Positions 35,644 to 44,679 are shown, numbered from the stretch's first letter. The stretch: 64,000 nucleotides of DNA from Raineyella sp034933565 (GCF_034933565.1 NZ_JAYFNG010000006.1:1-64000), one strand, 5' to 3'. Numbers and translations: made by a program. The notes: generated by a model not told the origin, from the sequence alone.

Positions 35644-37611
35644 ATGAGCGAGATGGTGCGACAGCCGGTGGCCCGGGTGGCCGTCGACATGCCCCTGCTG
35701 CACCTCGACCGGCTGTTCGACTACCGGGTCGGCACCGCCCAGGGCCCGACCGCCCTGCCCGGGGTCCGGGTCCGGGTCCCGTTCGCCGGTCAGCAGCGCG
35801 ACGGCTTCGTGCTGCAGCGCATCGACGGGGACGACCTCGGCCCCGGCACCGCTGTGCAGCAGCTCTCCGAGCTGGGCCGGGTGGTGTCCGCCGAACGGGT
35901 GCTGACCGAGGAGATCGCCGGCCTGGTCCGCGCCGTCGCCGACCACTGGGGCGGCTCCTTCGCCGACGTCGTCCGGCTCGCCGTGCCGCCGCGCCACGCC
36001 GCGGCCGAGGCCGCCGAGCCCCCGTACCGTCCCCCGCTCGACGCGCGGCGGGCGCTGGCCGCCCCCCATCCGCTGGGCCGGTACCCGGCGGGCACGGCCT
36101 GTCTCGAGGCGATCGGGCACGGGGCGGCACCCCGGGCGTTCTGGCAGGTCGCCCCGACCCCGGGTCCGCTCGGTGACTGGGCCGCCGGGCTGGTCGCGGG
36201 CGCCGCCGCCGCGGTCGGCGCCGGACGCAGTGCCGTCCTCGTCGTCCCGGATGCCCACGACGTCACCAGGCTGGCCGAGGCCTGCCGAGTGGCGTTCGCC
36301 GACAGCGGTTTCGTCACCCTCACCGCCGATTCCGGCCCGGCCGCCCGCTACCGGAGCTTCCTGGCCGCCCTGCGGGGCCAGGCCCGGGTGGTGATCGGCA
36401 CCCGCGGCGCGGTCTGGGCGCCGGTGCAGGACCTCGGGTTCCTCGGCGTCTGGGACGAGGGGAACGACCTGCTCGCCGAACCGCGCGCGCCCTACCCGCA
36501 CATCCGCGAGGTCGCCGCGCTGCGCGCCCAGCGGGCCGGCGCCGCGCTGATGCTGGCCGGGTACGGCCGCAGCACCGAGGCCCAGGCCCTGGTCGAGCGC
36601 GGCTGGCTGCGCCCCATCGCCCTGGCCGGCCACGACCAGCGTGAGCTGTCCGCAGTGGTCCGGACCCCCCGCGACCGGCCCGACCAGCTCGGCCGGCTGC
36701 CGCACGACGCCTTCGACATCATCCGGGCCGGGCTCGCCTCGGGACCGGTGCTCGTCCAGGTGCCACGCGGCGGTTATCAGGTGGTCGTGGTCTGCCGGCA
36801 GTGCCGCACCCAGCTGCACTGCGGTGCCTGCGGCGGCCCCCTGCACGGCCGCGAGGACGGGCTGATCTGCGGCCTGTGCGGTGCCCGCCCGCAGGCCTGG
36901 GCCTGCCCCGAGTGCGGCTCCACCGGCTGGCGCGCCCCCGTGGTGGGCGCGGAGCGGACCGCCGAGGAGCTCGGCCGGGCGTTCCCGCAGGTGCCGATCC
37001 GCCAGTCGCACGCCGGGCACATCCTCGCGACGGTCGACGACCGCAGCGCGCTGGTGATCTGCACCCCCGGCGCGGAGCCGGCGGCCGAGGACGGCTACAG
37101 CGCCGCGGTGCTGCTGGACGCCGACACGCCCCTGCTCCGGGCCGACCTGCGGGCCGCCGAGGAGGCGCTGCGGCGCTGGTTGCACGTGTGTGCCCTGGTC
37201 CGGCCCGGCGAGCACGGCGGCTCGGTGCTGGTCGTCGGTGCCGCGGACCACCCGGCGGTGCAGGCCCTGATCCGACTGGATCCGGCCGGGCTGGCCGCCC
37301 GCGAGCTGGAGGACCGCCGCGAGGCCGGCTTCCCGCCCGCGGCCCGGCTCATCGTGGTGGAGGGCGACCAGGTCGGCGTGGAGGGCCTGGCCGGCCAGCT
37401 GATCCTCGCCGACGACGTCGAGGTGTGGGGGCCGGCACCGGTGCTCGAGGTGGACGGGGCGCTGGGCGACACCTGGCGGCTGACCGTACGGGCCCCGCTG
37501 GCCGCCGGTGCCGCTGCGGTCGAGACGATCCGGGACGTGCAGGCGATCCGGACGGCCCACAAGGACCCCGGCGCAGTCCGGATCGTCGTCGATCCGGTGC
37601 GGATCGGCTGA
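35644..37611 (+). CDS. priA: PriA-like primosomal protein without helicase motifs
   Basis: Actinobacterial primosome protein N-prime, 655 residues. The N-terminal 3'-DNA-binding domain begins VARVAVDMPLLHLDRLFDY. The zinc region (about 384-430) holds paired cysteines in CRQC, CGAC, CGLC and CPEC. The Walker A Lys and the DEAH box of true PriA helicases are missing: the corresponding places read VVPDAHDVT and VWDEGNDLL. This is the known state in actinobacteria, so it may restart replication as a DNA-binding loader only. It is followed by fmt after 15 bases. Confidence 0.9.
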   Translation: MSEMVRQPVARVAVDMPLLHLDRLFDYRVGTAQGPTALPGVRVRVPFAGQQRDGFVLQRIDGDDLGPGTAVQQLSELGRVVSAERVLTEEIAGLVRAVADHWGGSFADVVRLAVPPRHAAAEAAEPPYRPPLDARRALAAPHPLGRYPAGTACLEAIGHGAAPRAFWQVAPTPGPLGDWAAGLVAGAAAAVGAGRSAVLVVPDAHDVTRLAEACRVAFADSGFVTLTADSGPAARYRSFLAALRGQARVVIGTRGAVWAPVQDLGFLGVWDEGNDLLAEPRAPYPHIREVAALRAQRAGAALMLAGYGRSTEAQALVERGWLRPIALAGHDQRELSAVVRTPRDRPDQLGRLPHDAFDIIRAGLASGPVLVQVPRGGYQVVVVCRQCRTQLHCGACGGPLHGREDGLICGLCGARPQAWACPECGSTGWRAPVVGAERTAEELGRAFPQVPIRQSHAGHILATVDDRSALVICTPGAEPAAEDGYSAAVLLDADTPLLRADLRAAEEALRRWLHVCALVRPGEHGGSVLVVGAADHPAVQALIRLDPAGLAARELEDRREAGFPPAARLIVVEGDQVGVEGLAGQLILADDVEVWGPAPVLEVDGALGDTWRLTVRAPLAAGAAAVETIRDVQAIRTAHKDPGAVRIVVDPVRIG

Positions 37612-37614
37612 GGA

Positions 37615-37620
37615 TAGACT
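37615..37620 (+). promoter_or_regulatory. Probable -10 element of a leaderless fmt transcript
   Basis: TAGACT ends six bases before the fmt GTG at 37627, the same hexamer and spacing as upstream of rpe. It overlaps no coding sequence beyond the priA stop. fmt could thus have its own promoter besides reading through from priA. Confidence 0.45.
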
Positions 37621-37626
37621 CGGCAG

Positions 37627-38550
37627 GTGCGCCTCGTCTTCGCCGGTACCCCTGATGTCGCCCTGCCCAGTCTCGAGGCCCTGGTCGCCTCGCGCCACGA
37701 GGTCGTCGCGGTGGTGACCCGCCCCGACGCCCGGCGGGGACGCGGCGGGGCGCTCAGCCCCAGCCCGGTGGCCGCCCGGGCCGCCGAGCTCGGCATCCCG
37801 GTGCTGAAGCCCGCCCGCCCGCGCGACCCCGAGTTCCACGCCCAGCTGCGCGGGCTCGCCCCGGACTGTTGCCCGGTGGTGGCGTACGGGGCGCTGCTGC
37901 CCGGTTCCCTGCTCGAGATCCCCGCCCGGGGCTGGGTCAACCTGCACTTCTCGCTGCTGCCCGCCTACCGTGGCGCGGCCCCGGTGCAGTCCGCGATCCT
38001 GCACGGCGAGACCGAGACCGGCGCGGTCACCTTCCGGATCGTCGAGGAGCTCGACGCCGGGCCGGTCTGCGGCACCCTGCGCACCCCGATCGGGCCCCGG
38101 GAGACCGCCGGTGACCTGCTCGGCCGGCTCGCCGTCTCCGGCGCCGCCCTCCTCACCGAGACGATGGACCGCCTCGAGGACGGCACCGTCAGCTGTGTCG
38201 AGCAGCCGGCCGACGGCGGGACGTACGCCGCGAAACTGGGGCCCGACGACGCCCGGATCGACTGGACCGCCCCGGTCGAGGAGATCGACCGGCGGATCCG
38301 CGCCTGCACCCCCACCCCCGGAGCGTGGACCACCCTGGACGGGCAGAAGTTCCGGGTGCTCGAGGCGCTGCCGACCGATCTGCCCTCGGCCCGGCCCGGC
38401 ACCGTCGAGCGGGCCCGGCGCAGCGTGCACGTCGACACCGGCACCGGCCGGCTCGAACTGCTGCGGGTGCAGCCCGCGGGCAAGCGGGCGATGGCCGCCA
38501 CCGACTGGGCCCGGGGCCTGCACGCCGACGTGATCGGGTTCGACCGATGA
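37627..38550 (+). CDS. fmt: Methionyl-tRNA formyltransferase
   Basis: Formylates initiator Met-tRNA with 10-formyltetrahydrofolate; 307 residues. N-terminal VRLVFAGTPDVALPSLEAL, the catalytic Asn-His-Asp set in WVNLHFSLLPAYRGAAPV and FRIVEELDAGPV, and a C-terminal OB-like domain are visible. GTG 37627 is the start. It overlaps rsmB by four bases. The priA-fmt-rsmB order is usual in actinobacteria. Confidence 0.95.
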   Translation: MRLVFAGTPDVALPSLEALVASRHEVVAVVTRPDARRGRGGALSPSPVAARAAELGIPVLKPARPRDPEFHAQLRGLAPDCCPVVAYGALLPGSLLEIPARGWVNLHFSLLPAYRGAAPVQSAILHGETETGAVTFRIVEELDAGPVCGTLRTPIGPRETAGDLLGRLAVSGAALLTETMDRLEDGTVSCVEQPADGGTYAAKLGPDDARIDWTAPVEEIDRRIRACTPTPGAWTTLDGQKFRVLEALPTDLPSARPGTVERARRSVHVDTGTGRLELLRVQPAGKRAMAATDWARGLHADVIGFDR

Positions 38551-40013
38551 GCGGGGACCGGCGCGGCGGCACGCGACCGGGCGGGCGACCCGGGCCCGGT
38601 CAGCGGCACCGACCGGCTCCCCGCCGCCCGGTGGACCCGGCCCGCCGCGCGGCGTACGACGCCCTCCGCTCGGTCCACGCCGGCGGGGCGTACGCCAACC
38701 TCGCGCTGGGCGACATCCTCGACCGGCGCCGGCTCGACGACCGGGACGCCGCACTGGCCACCGAACTCGTCGCCGGCACCAGCCGGCTCCAGGGCACCTA
38801 CGACGCGATCCTGGCGGCCGCGGCCGGCCGGCCGCTCTCCTCGTTGCAACCGGCGGTCGTCGACGTGCTGCGGATCGGCGCCCACCAGGTGCTGTCGATG
38901 CGGATCCCGACCCGGGCCGCCGTCGACAGCGCCGTCGACCTGGCCGGCACGGCGATCGGTGAGCGGGTGACCGGCCTGGTGAACGCGGTGCTGCGCAAGG
39001 TCGCCGCCCGCGACCTCGACGGCTGGCTGGACGAACTGTCCGCCGGCACCACCGGCGTGGCCCGGCTGGCCGTCCGGACCCACCACCCGCTGTGGATCGC
39101 CCGGACCTACGCCGACCTGCTCGGTGACGGGGCCCTCGCCGCGCTCGACGCCGACAATGTGGCGCCCCGCCCGACGCTCGTGGTCCGCCCGGGGCTGGCC
39201 GACCGGGACGAGTTGGTGGCCGCCGGCGCGGTCGCGACCCGCTGGTCGCCGTACGGCGCGGTGCTGGACGGCAACCCGGCCGACCTGGCCGCCGTCCGCG
39301 AAGGCCGCGCCGGTGTGCAGGACGAAGGGTCCCAGCTGGTCGCCCTGGCACTGTCCCGGGTGGACGCGCCGGCCGGTCCGTGGCTGGACATGTGTGCGGG
39401 CCCGGGCGGCAAGGCGGCGCTGCTCACCGGGCTGGCCCGCGACCGGGGCGAGGACGTGCTGGCTGCCGAGGTGGCCGAACATCGCGCCGGGCTGGTGACG
39501 CGGGCACTGAGGGCCTATCGGCCTTGTCCCGGGGTGATCTGTGCCGACGGCACCCGGCCCGCCTGGCCGGCCGGTGTCTTCGCCCGGGTGATGCTCGACG
39601 CGCCGTGCACCGGTCTGGGTGCACTGCGCCGCCGCCCCGAGTCGCGGTGGCGCCACCAGCCCGAGGACGTGGACGATCTCGTCCCGCTGCAGGCGCAACT
39701 GCTGGTCAGCGCGATCCGCTCCACCCTGCCCGGCGGCGTGGTGGCGTACGTCACCTGCTCCCCGCACCCCTCGGAGACCGAGGACCTCGTCCGCACGGTC
39801 GTCGAGGAGCTGGACGGTCAGGGCGACGCCGAGGGCCCGGACAGCAGGGCGATCCGGGGGATCCGCGTGGAGGTCCTCGACGCCCCGTCGTACCTGCCCG
39901 AGGTGCCCGACTGTGCCCGCCCCGATCCGTGGGGCGGACAGCGCTTCGTCCAGCTGTGGCCGCACCGGCACGGGACCGACGCAATGTTCCTGGCGCTGCT
40001 ACGGGTCGGGTGA
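38547..40013 (+). CDS. rsmB: 16S rRNA (cytosine-5)-methyltransferase RsmB-like
   Basis: SAM-dependent m5C methyltransferase of the RsmB/NOP2 (Fmu) family, 488 residues. A basic Arg/Pro/Gly leader (about 1-35) precedes a NusB-like RNA-binding domain (about 36-180). The catalytic domain has the SAM motif LDMCAGPGGKAALL, motif IV LDAPCTGLGALRRRPESRW and motif VI TCSPHPSETE, each with its conserved Cys. ATG 38547 overlaps the fmt stop. It is the last gene before the 40-42 kb island. Confidence 0.93.
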   Translation: MSGDRRGGTRPGGRPGPGQRHRPAPRRPVDPARRAAYDALRSVHAGGAYANLALGDILDRRRLDDRDAALATELVAGTSRLQGTYDAILAAAAGRPLSSLQPAVVDVLRIGAHQVLSMRIPTRAAVDSAVDLAGTAIGERVTGLVNAVLRKVAARDLDGWLDELSAGTTGVARLAVRTHHPLWIARTYADLLGDGALAALDADNVAPRPTLVVRPGLADRDELVAAGAVATRWSPYGAVLDGNPADLAAVREGRAGVQDEGSQLVALALSRVDAPAGPWLDMCAGPGGKAALLTGLARDRGEDVLAAEVAEHRAGLVTRALRAYRPCPGVICADGTRPAWPAGVFARVMLDAPCTGLGALRRRPESRWRHQPEDVDDLVPLQAQLLVSAIRSTLPGGVVAYVTCSPHPSETEDLVRTVVEELDGQGDAEGPDSRAIRGIRVEVLDAPSYLPEVPDCARPDPWGGQRFVQLWPHRHGTDAMFLALLRVG

Positions 40014-40102
40014 GGGCCGCTGGCACAGCAGGATGATCTCGAGGGTGCTGCGCTGTCGGGACCAGCGGAGCGCGCCGCGATGGGACACCGAATGCACCCG
40101 GC

Positions 40103-40225
40103 CCATGGTGTCCGCCAGATCCACAGACCGGGCACCGGCTGTCGCAGGGAGAAGCCACTGTGCGTACGGGCCCGGTGGACCGTACGACTCAGCGGACCGA
40201 GATTGTCGACCCGCCAGGTGCTCAC
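40103..40225 (-). pseudogene. Decayed C-terminal tail of an HNH endonuclease (DUF222 type)
   Basis: One minus-strand frame keeps about 41 codons resembling the end of the multi-copy actinobacterial DUF222-HNH proteins: an Asn-Leu zinc-loop start (VDNLGPLSRTVHRARTH), then SLRQPVPGLWIWRTP. In intact members the loop carries Cys and His, here Ser and Val. No upstream nuclease domain is left. It marks the left part of the 40-42 kb island. Confidence 0.5.
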
Positions 40226-40477
40226 CGGTCGCGATCGGATCGACGGGTAGCGGCCCGCTCGGTGACACCCAGGCCAGGCATCACCACCGTCCCACCAGGG
40301 ACGATCCTCGTTCACGATCATGCCTTCAGGCCACGGACGGCCTCTGATAATTCAGCCAGACGTGCGCGTCTTTCGCTGAGGGTAGTGGCACCGGTGTCCT
40401 GCCGTGGGCATGGCTCGACTGATGCCGCCAGCCGGAGGTGCCGAGAGCACTTGACAGTCGTCTGCCGGGTGGCTGAT
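40226..40477. other. Gap without a recognisable gene
   Basis: Nothing convincing is encoded here. A minus-strand frame ends with a helical-looking tail (ERRARLAELSEAVRGLKA, stop at 40318), which could be the end of a lost gene, but no family can be named. Confidence 0.3.
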
Positions 40478-40855
40478 TCACTCTTTGACAGGGGGAGGCT
40501 CCGGTAAGTCCCAGAGGCCAGCGAATCTGTCCTCGACCTCGGGCCAGACCAACAAGCGCCCCGTCTCAACCGAGTCAATCCGCCAAGCGTCGTCGCCCAG
40601 CACGACGAACTCCTGGGGGATGACTCTGCCGGCACGATCTCGCCGATCCAATGGATCTCGGAATCGCAGGGCGGTGGTGGCGCCTTCACTCCCGTACCGG
40701 AGCCTGGAATTCGATCCCGTACGCTGCCAGGCTTCCAGATCGTCGGGCATGCCCGAGAACGCTTCTTCGAAGACCGGGAGGGGATCCGGGAAACCACCAT
40801 CGAGGAGAAACCGGAAACCCCAGGTCCGGCCACGAGTAGCCCAGATCAGTCTCAC
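40478..40855 (-). CDS. Small uncharacterised protein coupled to the GTPase gene
   Basis: A 125-residue soluble protein that I cannot assign to a named family. It begins MRLIWATRGRTWGFRFLLDG and is rich in Trp, Asp, Arg and Pro, with RDPLDRRDRAG in the middle and WDLPEPPPVKE at the end. It has no membrane segment or signal peptide. Its start overlaps the GTPase stop by four bases (ATGA), so the two are translated together and probably act together. The GTPase family belongs to regulatory modules linked to conflict systems in comparative-genomics work; whether this partner is an adaptor or an effector cannot be told. Confidence 0.65.
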   Translation of the reverse strand: MRLIWATRGRTWGFRFLLDGGFPDPLPVFEEAFSGMPDDLEAWQRTGSNSRLRYGSEGATTALRFRDPLDRRDRAGRVIPQEFVVLGDDAWRIDSVETGRLLVWPEVEDRFAGLWDLPEPPPVKE

Positions 40856-42017
40856 AGGTGGCTCCTGAGAAGGATGTCTTGCTGCTCGCCCTTCTCCAAG
40901 TCCATCTTGAACCCAGTCAATGTGGCTGTCAGATTGTCATGCTTGACCAAAGCGTCGGAGTTGACTTCCTCGAGCTTTTCCCCTACCAACTTGGCCGCTT
41001 CTCTCAAGGTGTCCTCGCTGATACCAGAGAAAATGAGACCCAGTACAAGGCCGATTGCGCCCGGCAGTTTCTTCTTGTTAAGAGCACCGATCAGCAGCGG
41101 GGCCAACGCAACCGCGCCACCAAGCAGGTCTTCCAGCATCTTGGGGGGCAGCTTCTTGGCATCGCCCCATCCGACGAGTCTCTCGAACGGCAGGATGGCG
41201 GCCACAGGCAGGATCAGGTCCAGTCCGACACGCTTCGTCACCTCGATCTTGTCCTCACCGAACTCAGCCGACGAAAGAAGTAGGAAGTCCTCGCCCACAG
41301 CCAATGCGCTGCTGGCTGCGACCAGCCCAGCGAGCACATCGCGGAGCAGAGCCAACTCGTCGCCCGCCTTGCCGATAACGAGATCCCGAAACTTGTACAC
41401 GTCCAGGTCAGGCAGGAGATCGGCCTTCGACAGAGCGACGATCCATACCCGGGGAACTCGACCAGCGGCTTGCCATCCGTCAAGAGCTCATCCTTGAGTA
41501 ACAGCAGTCCATTCTTGAAGCTGGTGAACAAGGACTTCAGGTATGCTTCCTCTTGACCAGCGTTGTCCAGCAGCCGTTGGCCATCCACCAGCAGGAGAGC
41601 GACGTCGGAGATCAGCAAGGACCTGAAGGTTTCGACTCTACGTTGGGCTTCTTCGGGTCCGCTGACGTCCTGCTCGAACCACTCGCCCGGATAGTCGTGC
41701 CAAATGAGGCGTAGGCCGTCGAAGGGCTTCGCATGCGATGGCCTGGGGTTCCCTTCCTTCAGCTTGAGCGAGAAGGCGTAGGACGTGGCCGAAAAGTGAT
41801 TGGCCGGAGGGACCCGCGCTGAATCTTTCATGCCGAGGTAGTTCTTGTGCAGTTTCGTACCTTGGCCGATGTCGTCAGCCACCACGTGGAACAGGCTCTT
41901 CTTCAGGAACTGAGGCTCCTGCGCGGCTCCGTAGAATGAAGAGAGTAGGACGGTTTTGCCGCTGCCGCTCTCTCCGAATACTGCAATATGCTGGACGAGG
42001 TCCTTGCTGACATCCAT
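40852..42017 (-). pseudogene. Regulatory P-loop GTPase gene with a one-base deletion
   Basis: If intact, about 388 residues. The P-loop is VFGESGSGKTVLLSSFYG (about residues 13-30), the switch region includes RLIWHDYPGEWFEQDVSG, and a later ALSKADLLPDLDV gives the guanine-specifying SKAD motif. The C-terminal half has a hydrophobic glycine-rich segment. The reading frame breaks at CCCGGGG (41448-41454): one more C on the coding strand restores LVEFPRVWIVALSKAD. ATG 42017 has TACATT seven bases upstream and no ribosome site. The base composition is clearly less GC-rich than in the neighbours, which suggests horizontal transfer. It resembles GTPases annotated as double-GTPase or GTPase-associated-system proteins; that name is from memory of the family, not from a search. 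Confidence 0.72.
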
Positions 42018-42067
42018 GGGAAACAATGTACGCTATTGCAGGTCTCGGACACCCACGACCTGGTGCG

Positions 42068-43297
42068 TCAGGGTGTGGCGGGATGCGTGTGCTGCGCGAG
42101 CACGGCGTCGCAGATCGCATGGGCGACGACGTCCTTGCGGCCGGCGCACTCGGTGACGAGCCCGGCACGATCGATGATCACCGCTGCGGTGTCGGCGTCG
42201 CCGAAGACCTTGCCGCCACTCACGTCGTTGCAGACCAACAGGTCGGCCCCCTTGCGGCGCAGTTTCGCGGTCCCGAGCTCCACCAGCTCGGCGCGGCTGT
42301 CGGCCGTCTCGGCGGCGAAGCCGACCAGGGTCTGTCCGGCGGGCTTCGAGCCGGCCAGGGTCGCCAGGACGTCGGTGGTCTGCACCAGGTCGAGGGTCAG
42401 GCCGGCCTGGCCGTCCTTCTTGATCTTGTGGTCCGCGGGGGCGGCGGTGGTGAAGTCGGCCGGGGCCGCGGCCATCACCACGACATCGGCCGACGGGGCG
42501 AGCTCCAGCATGGCCCGGGCAAGGTCCCCGGTGGAGACGACCCGGCGCACCTCGACCCCGGCGGGTGGCTCGTGGTCCATCCGCGCGGCGACAAGGGTCA
42601 CGTCGGCGCCGCGCAGCCGGGCGGCGCGGGCGATGCCGATGCCCATCAGGCCCGAGGAGTGGTTGCCGAGGAAGCGCACCGGGTCGAGGGCCTCCTGGGT
42701 GCCGCCCGCCGAGACCACCACGCGCAGCCCGGTCAGGTCCCGGGCCGCCGCGGGGCCGGCCAGTGCGGGAAGCTCCAGCACTGCCTCGGCGACCGCGCGG
42801 ATGTCGCCCGGGTCGGGCAACCGGCCCGGGCCGCTGTCCGCGCCGGTGAGCCGGCCGGAGTCGGGATCAGCGACCACGACGCCCCGGCCACGCAACGTCG
42901 CCACGTTCGCCCGGGTGGCCTCGTGCAGCCACATCTCGGTGTGCATGGCGGGGAACATCACCACCGGACAGCGGGCGGTGAGCAGGATGTTGGTCAGCAG
43001 GTCATCGGCCCGCCCGCCGGCGGCGCGGGCGAGCAGGTCCGCCGTCGCCGGGGCGACCAGGACGAGATCGGCCTGCTGACCGAGCCGGACATGCGGCACC
43101 TCGGCCGCCCCCGTCCACACGTCGGTGGCGACGGGGTGGCCGGACAGTGCCTCCCAGGTGGTGACGCCGACGAACTGCAGTGCGTTCGCCGTCGGCACCA
43201 CGCGTACGTCATGGCCCGGGTCCCGGAGCCGGCGGATGACCTCACATGCCTTGTAGGCGGCGATGCCACCGGCGACGCCGAGGATGACCCGAGCCAT
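42068..43297 (-). CDS. coaBC: Phosphopantothenoylcysteine synthase/decarboxylase
   Basis: Bifunctional coenzyme A biosynthesis enzyme, 409 residues. The N-terminal CoaC flavoprotein (about 1-180) has GVAGGIAAYKACEVIRRL, VPHVRLGQQADLVLVAPATA and the PAMHTEMW region; the C-terminal CoaB part has VVVSAGGTQEALDPVRFLGN and KIKKDG. The position after rpoZ is the usual actinobacterial one. metK, which normally follows, is missing; the island begins 50 bases downstream. Confidence 0.95.
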   Translation of the reverse strand: MARVILGVAGGIAAYKACEVIRRLRDPGHDVRVVPTANALQFVGVTTWEALSGHPVATDVWTGAAEVPHVRLGQQADLVLVAPATADLLARAAGGRADDLLTNILLTARCPVVMFPAMHTEMWLHEATRANVATLRGRGVVVADPDSGRLTGADSGPGRLPDPGDIRAVAEAVLELPALAGPAAARDLTGLRVVVSAGGTQEALDPVRFLGNHSSGLMGIGIARAARLRGADVTLVAARMDHEPPAGVEVRRVVSTGDLARAMLELAPSADVVVMAAAPADFTTAAPADHKIKKDGQAGLTLDLVQTTDVLATLAGSKPAGQTLVGFAAETADSRAELVELGTAKLRRKGADLLVCNDVSGGKVFGDADTAAVIIDRAGLVTECAGRKDVVAHAICDAVLAQHTHPATP

Positions 43298-43306
43298 GAC
43301 CGGCGG

Positions 43307-43723
43307 TCAGCCCTGCTGGTCGGTCGACTCGCCGCTGGCGGGCTCGCTGCCGGGCAGCTCGAAGCCCTCACCGGCGTCCAGGCCGTCGCCGAAGTCGTAC
43401 GACCCGAAGTCGCCCTCCATGAAGTCCTCACCGAACGCGGCCTGCTGGGCAGCGGCCTCGGCCTCCGGGTCGATCTCGGTGAACTCGAGCAGGCCCTCGT
43501 TGATCTCGCGCAGCGCGATCGACAGCGGCTTCTCCTGGATCTCGGTCTCGACCAGCGGACCGACGTTCTCCAGCAGCCCACCGCCCAGCTGGGCGTAGTA
43601 GGCGTTGATCTGGCGAGCACGCTTCGCGGCGAACAGCACCAGGCGGTACTTCGAGTCGACCCGCGTCAGGAGGTCGTCGATCGGGGGGTTCGTGATTCCC
43701 GGGGGCGTGGATTCAGTAGTCAA
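43307..43723 (-). CDS. rpoZ: RNA polymerase omega subunit
   Basis: Small RNA polymerase subunit that aids assembly of the beta-prime subunit. The conserved core is NPPIDDLLTRVDSKYRLVLF, AAKRARQINAYY and KPLSIALREINEG. An acidic Gly/Glu/Asp tail of about 50 residues makes it 138 residues, longer than most omega subunits. The start is TTG 43723 with AGAAGGC upstream; the frame upstream of it has no family similarity. It is followed by coaBC after nine bases. Confidence 0.93.
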   Translation of the reverse strand: MTTESTPPGITNPPIDDLLTRVDSKYRLVLFAAKRARQINAYYAQLGGGLLENVGPLVETEIQEKPLSIALREINEGLLEFTEIDPEAEAAAQQAAFGEDFMEGDFGSYDFGDGLDAGEGFELPGSEPASGESTDQQG

Positions 43724-43763
43724 GATCAGCCTTCTGCAACCTAGGAGCGTGGCACCGACGGTG

Positions 43764-44324
43764 TCACAGACCACACAACTCTACCAGCTTGTCGACGGTT
43801 CCTTCGACATCCTCGTTCACCACCACGACGTCGAATTCGTCACGTGCCGCCATCTCGGTCCGGGCCGTCTCCAACCGCCGGGCCTGCTGCTGCGGGGTCT
43901 CGGTGCCACGCCCCTGCAGCCGGCGGATCAACTCCTCCGGACTCGGCGGCGCGAGGAAGACGAAGAACGCGTCGGGGCAGTTCTCCCTGACCTGGCGGGC
44001 ACCCTGCAGGTCGATCTCCAGGATGACCGTACGACCGGCCGCGACGGCATCGTCGACCGGGCGGCGCGGCGTGCCGTACCGGGCAGCACCGTGCACCTCG
44101 GCCCATTCCAGCAGGCCGTCGGAGGCGATCATCTCGTCGAACTCCGTGTCCGAGACGAACCAGTAGTGCACCCCGTCGCGCTCCCCCGGCCGGGCCGGCC
44201 GGGTGGTGGCGGAGACGGAGACGTACGCCTCGGGGTGGAGCTCGCGCAACCGCGTCATGACGGTGCCCTTGCCGACCGCCGTCGGTCCGGACAGCACGAC
44301 GACCCGACCCGGGGCTACGGTCAC
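43764..44324 (-). CDS. gmk: Guanylate kinase
   Basis: Phosphorylates GMP to GDP; 186 residues. The P-loop region is VVLSGPTAVGKGTVM, followed by SATTRPARPGERDGVHYWFV for GMP binding and ILEIDLQGARQVRE. It overlaps mihF by four bases. This mihF-gmk-rpoZ order is usual for actinobacteria. Confidence 0.95.
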   Translation of the reverse strand: MTVAPGRVVVLSGPTAVGKGTVMTRLRELHPEAYVSVSATTRPARPGERDGVHYWFVSDTEFDEMIASDGLLEWAEVHGAARYGTPRRPVDDAVAAGRTVILEIDLQGARQVRENCPDAFFVFLAPPSPEELIRRLQGRGTETPQQQARRLETARTEMAARDEFDVVVVNEDVEGTVDKLVELCGL

Positions 44325-44632
44325 GAGAACTCCTTCTTCAGCGCGGCGATCTGGTGGCGGCCCAGGCCGCGCAGCCTCCTTCCGGAGGCGATGTCGAACC
44401 GTTCCATCAACACCTCGGCGCGCTTGGGACCGACCCGCGGGACCGACTTCAGCAGGTCGACGACGCGGATGTGGGCGATGATATCGTCCCGGGCGGCCAG
44501 ATCCAGCACATCGCCGACGGTGAGTTCACCAGCCTTGACCTTGGCCTTGACCGCAGCCCGTTCCCGGCGTGCCTGGGCGGCCGCCGCCCGGGCGTCCTGC
44601 AGCTGCTCCTCGCTCAAGGGTGGGATCGGCAC
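44321..44632 (-). CDS. mihF: Actinobacterial integration host factor mIHF
   Basis: Nucleoid protein of 103 residues, unrelated to HU-type IHF. A long N-terminal helix (EEQLQDARAAAAQARRERAA) is followed by the helix-two-turn-helix DNA-binding region with SVPRVGPKRAEVLMERFDI and RRLRGLGRHQIAALKKEF. GTG 44632 follows AAAGGGG. In mycobacteria and Streptomyces it is essential or affects chromosome structure. Confidence 0.94.
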   Translation of the reverse strand: MPIPPLSEEQLQDARAAAAQARRERAAVKAKVKAGELTVGDVLDLAARDDIIAHIRVVDLLKSVPRVGPKRAEVLMERFDIASGRRLRGLGRHQIAALKKEFS

Positions 44633-44679
44633 CGGTGTGCCCCTTTCGAATGACGTCTCCCGCTGCTACGGCATGCACG

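Noticed and set aside
35602..39351. Very long open minus-strand frame continuing upstream of rpe
   Set aside because: It is the antisense shadow of priA, fmt and rsmB; codon content is Gly/Arg/Pro-rich and the rpe N-terminus is complete without it.
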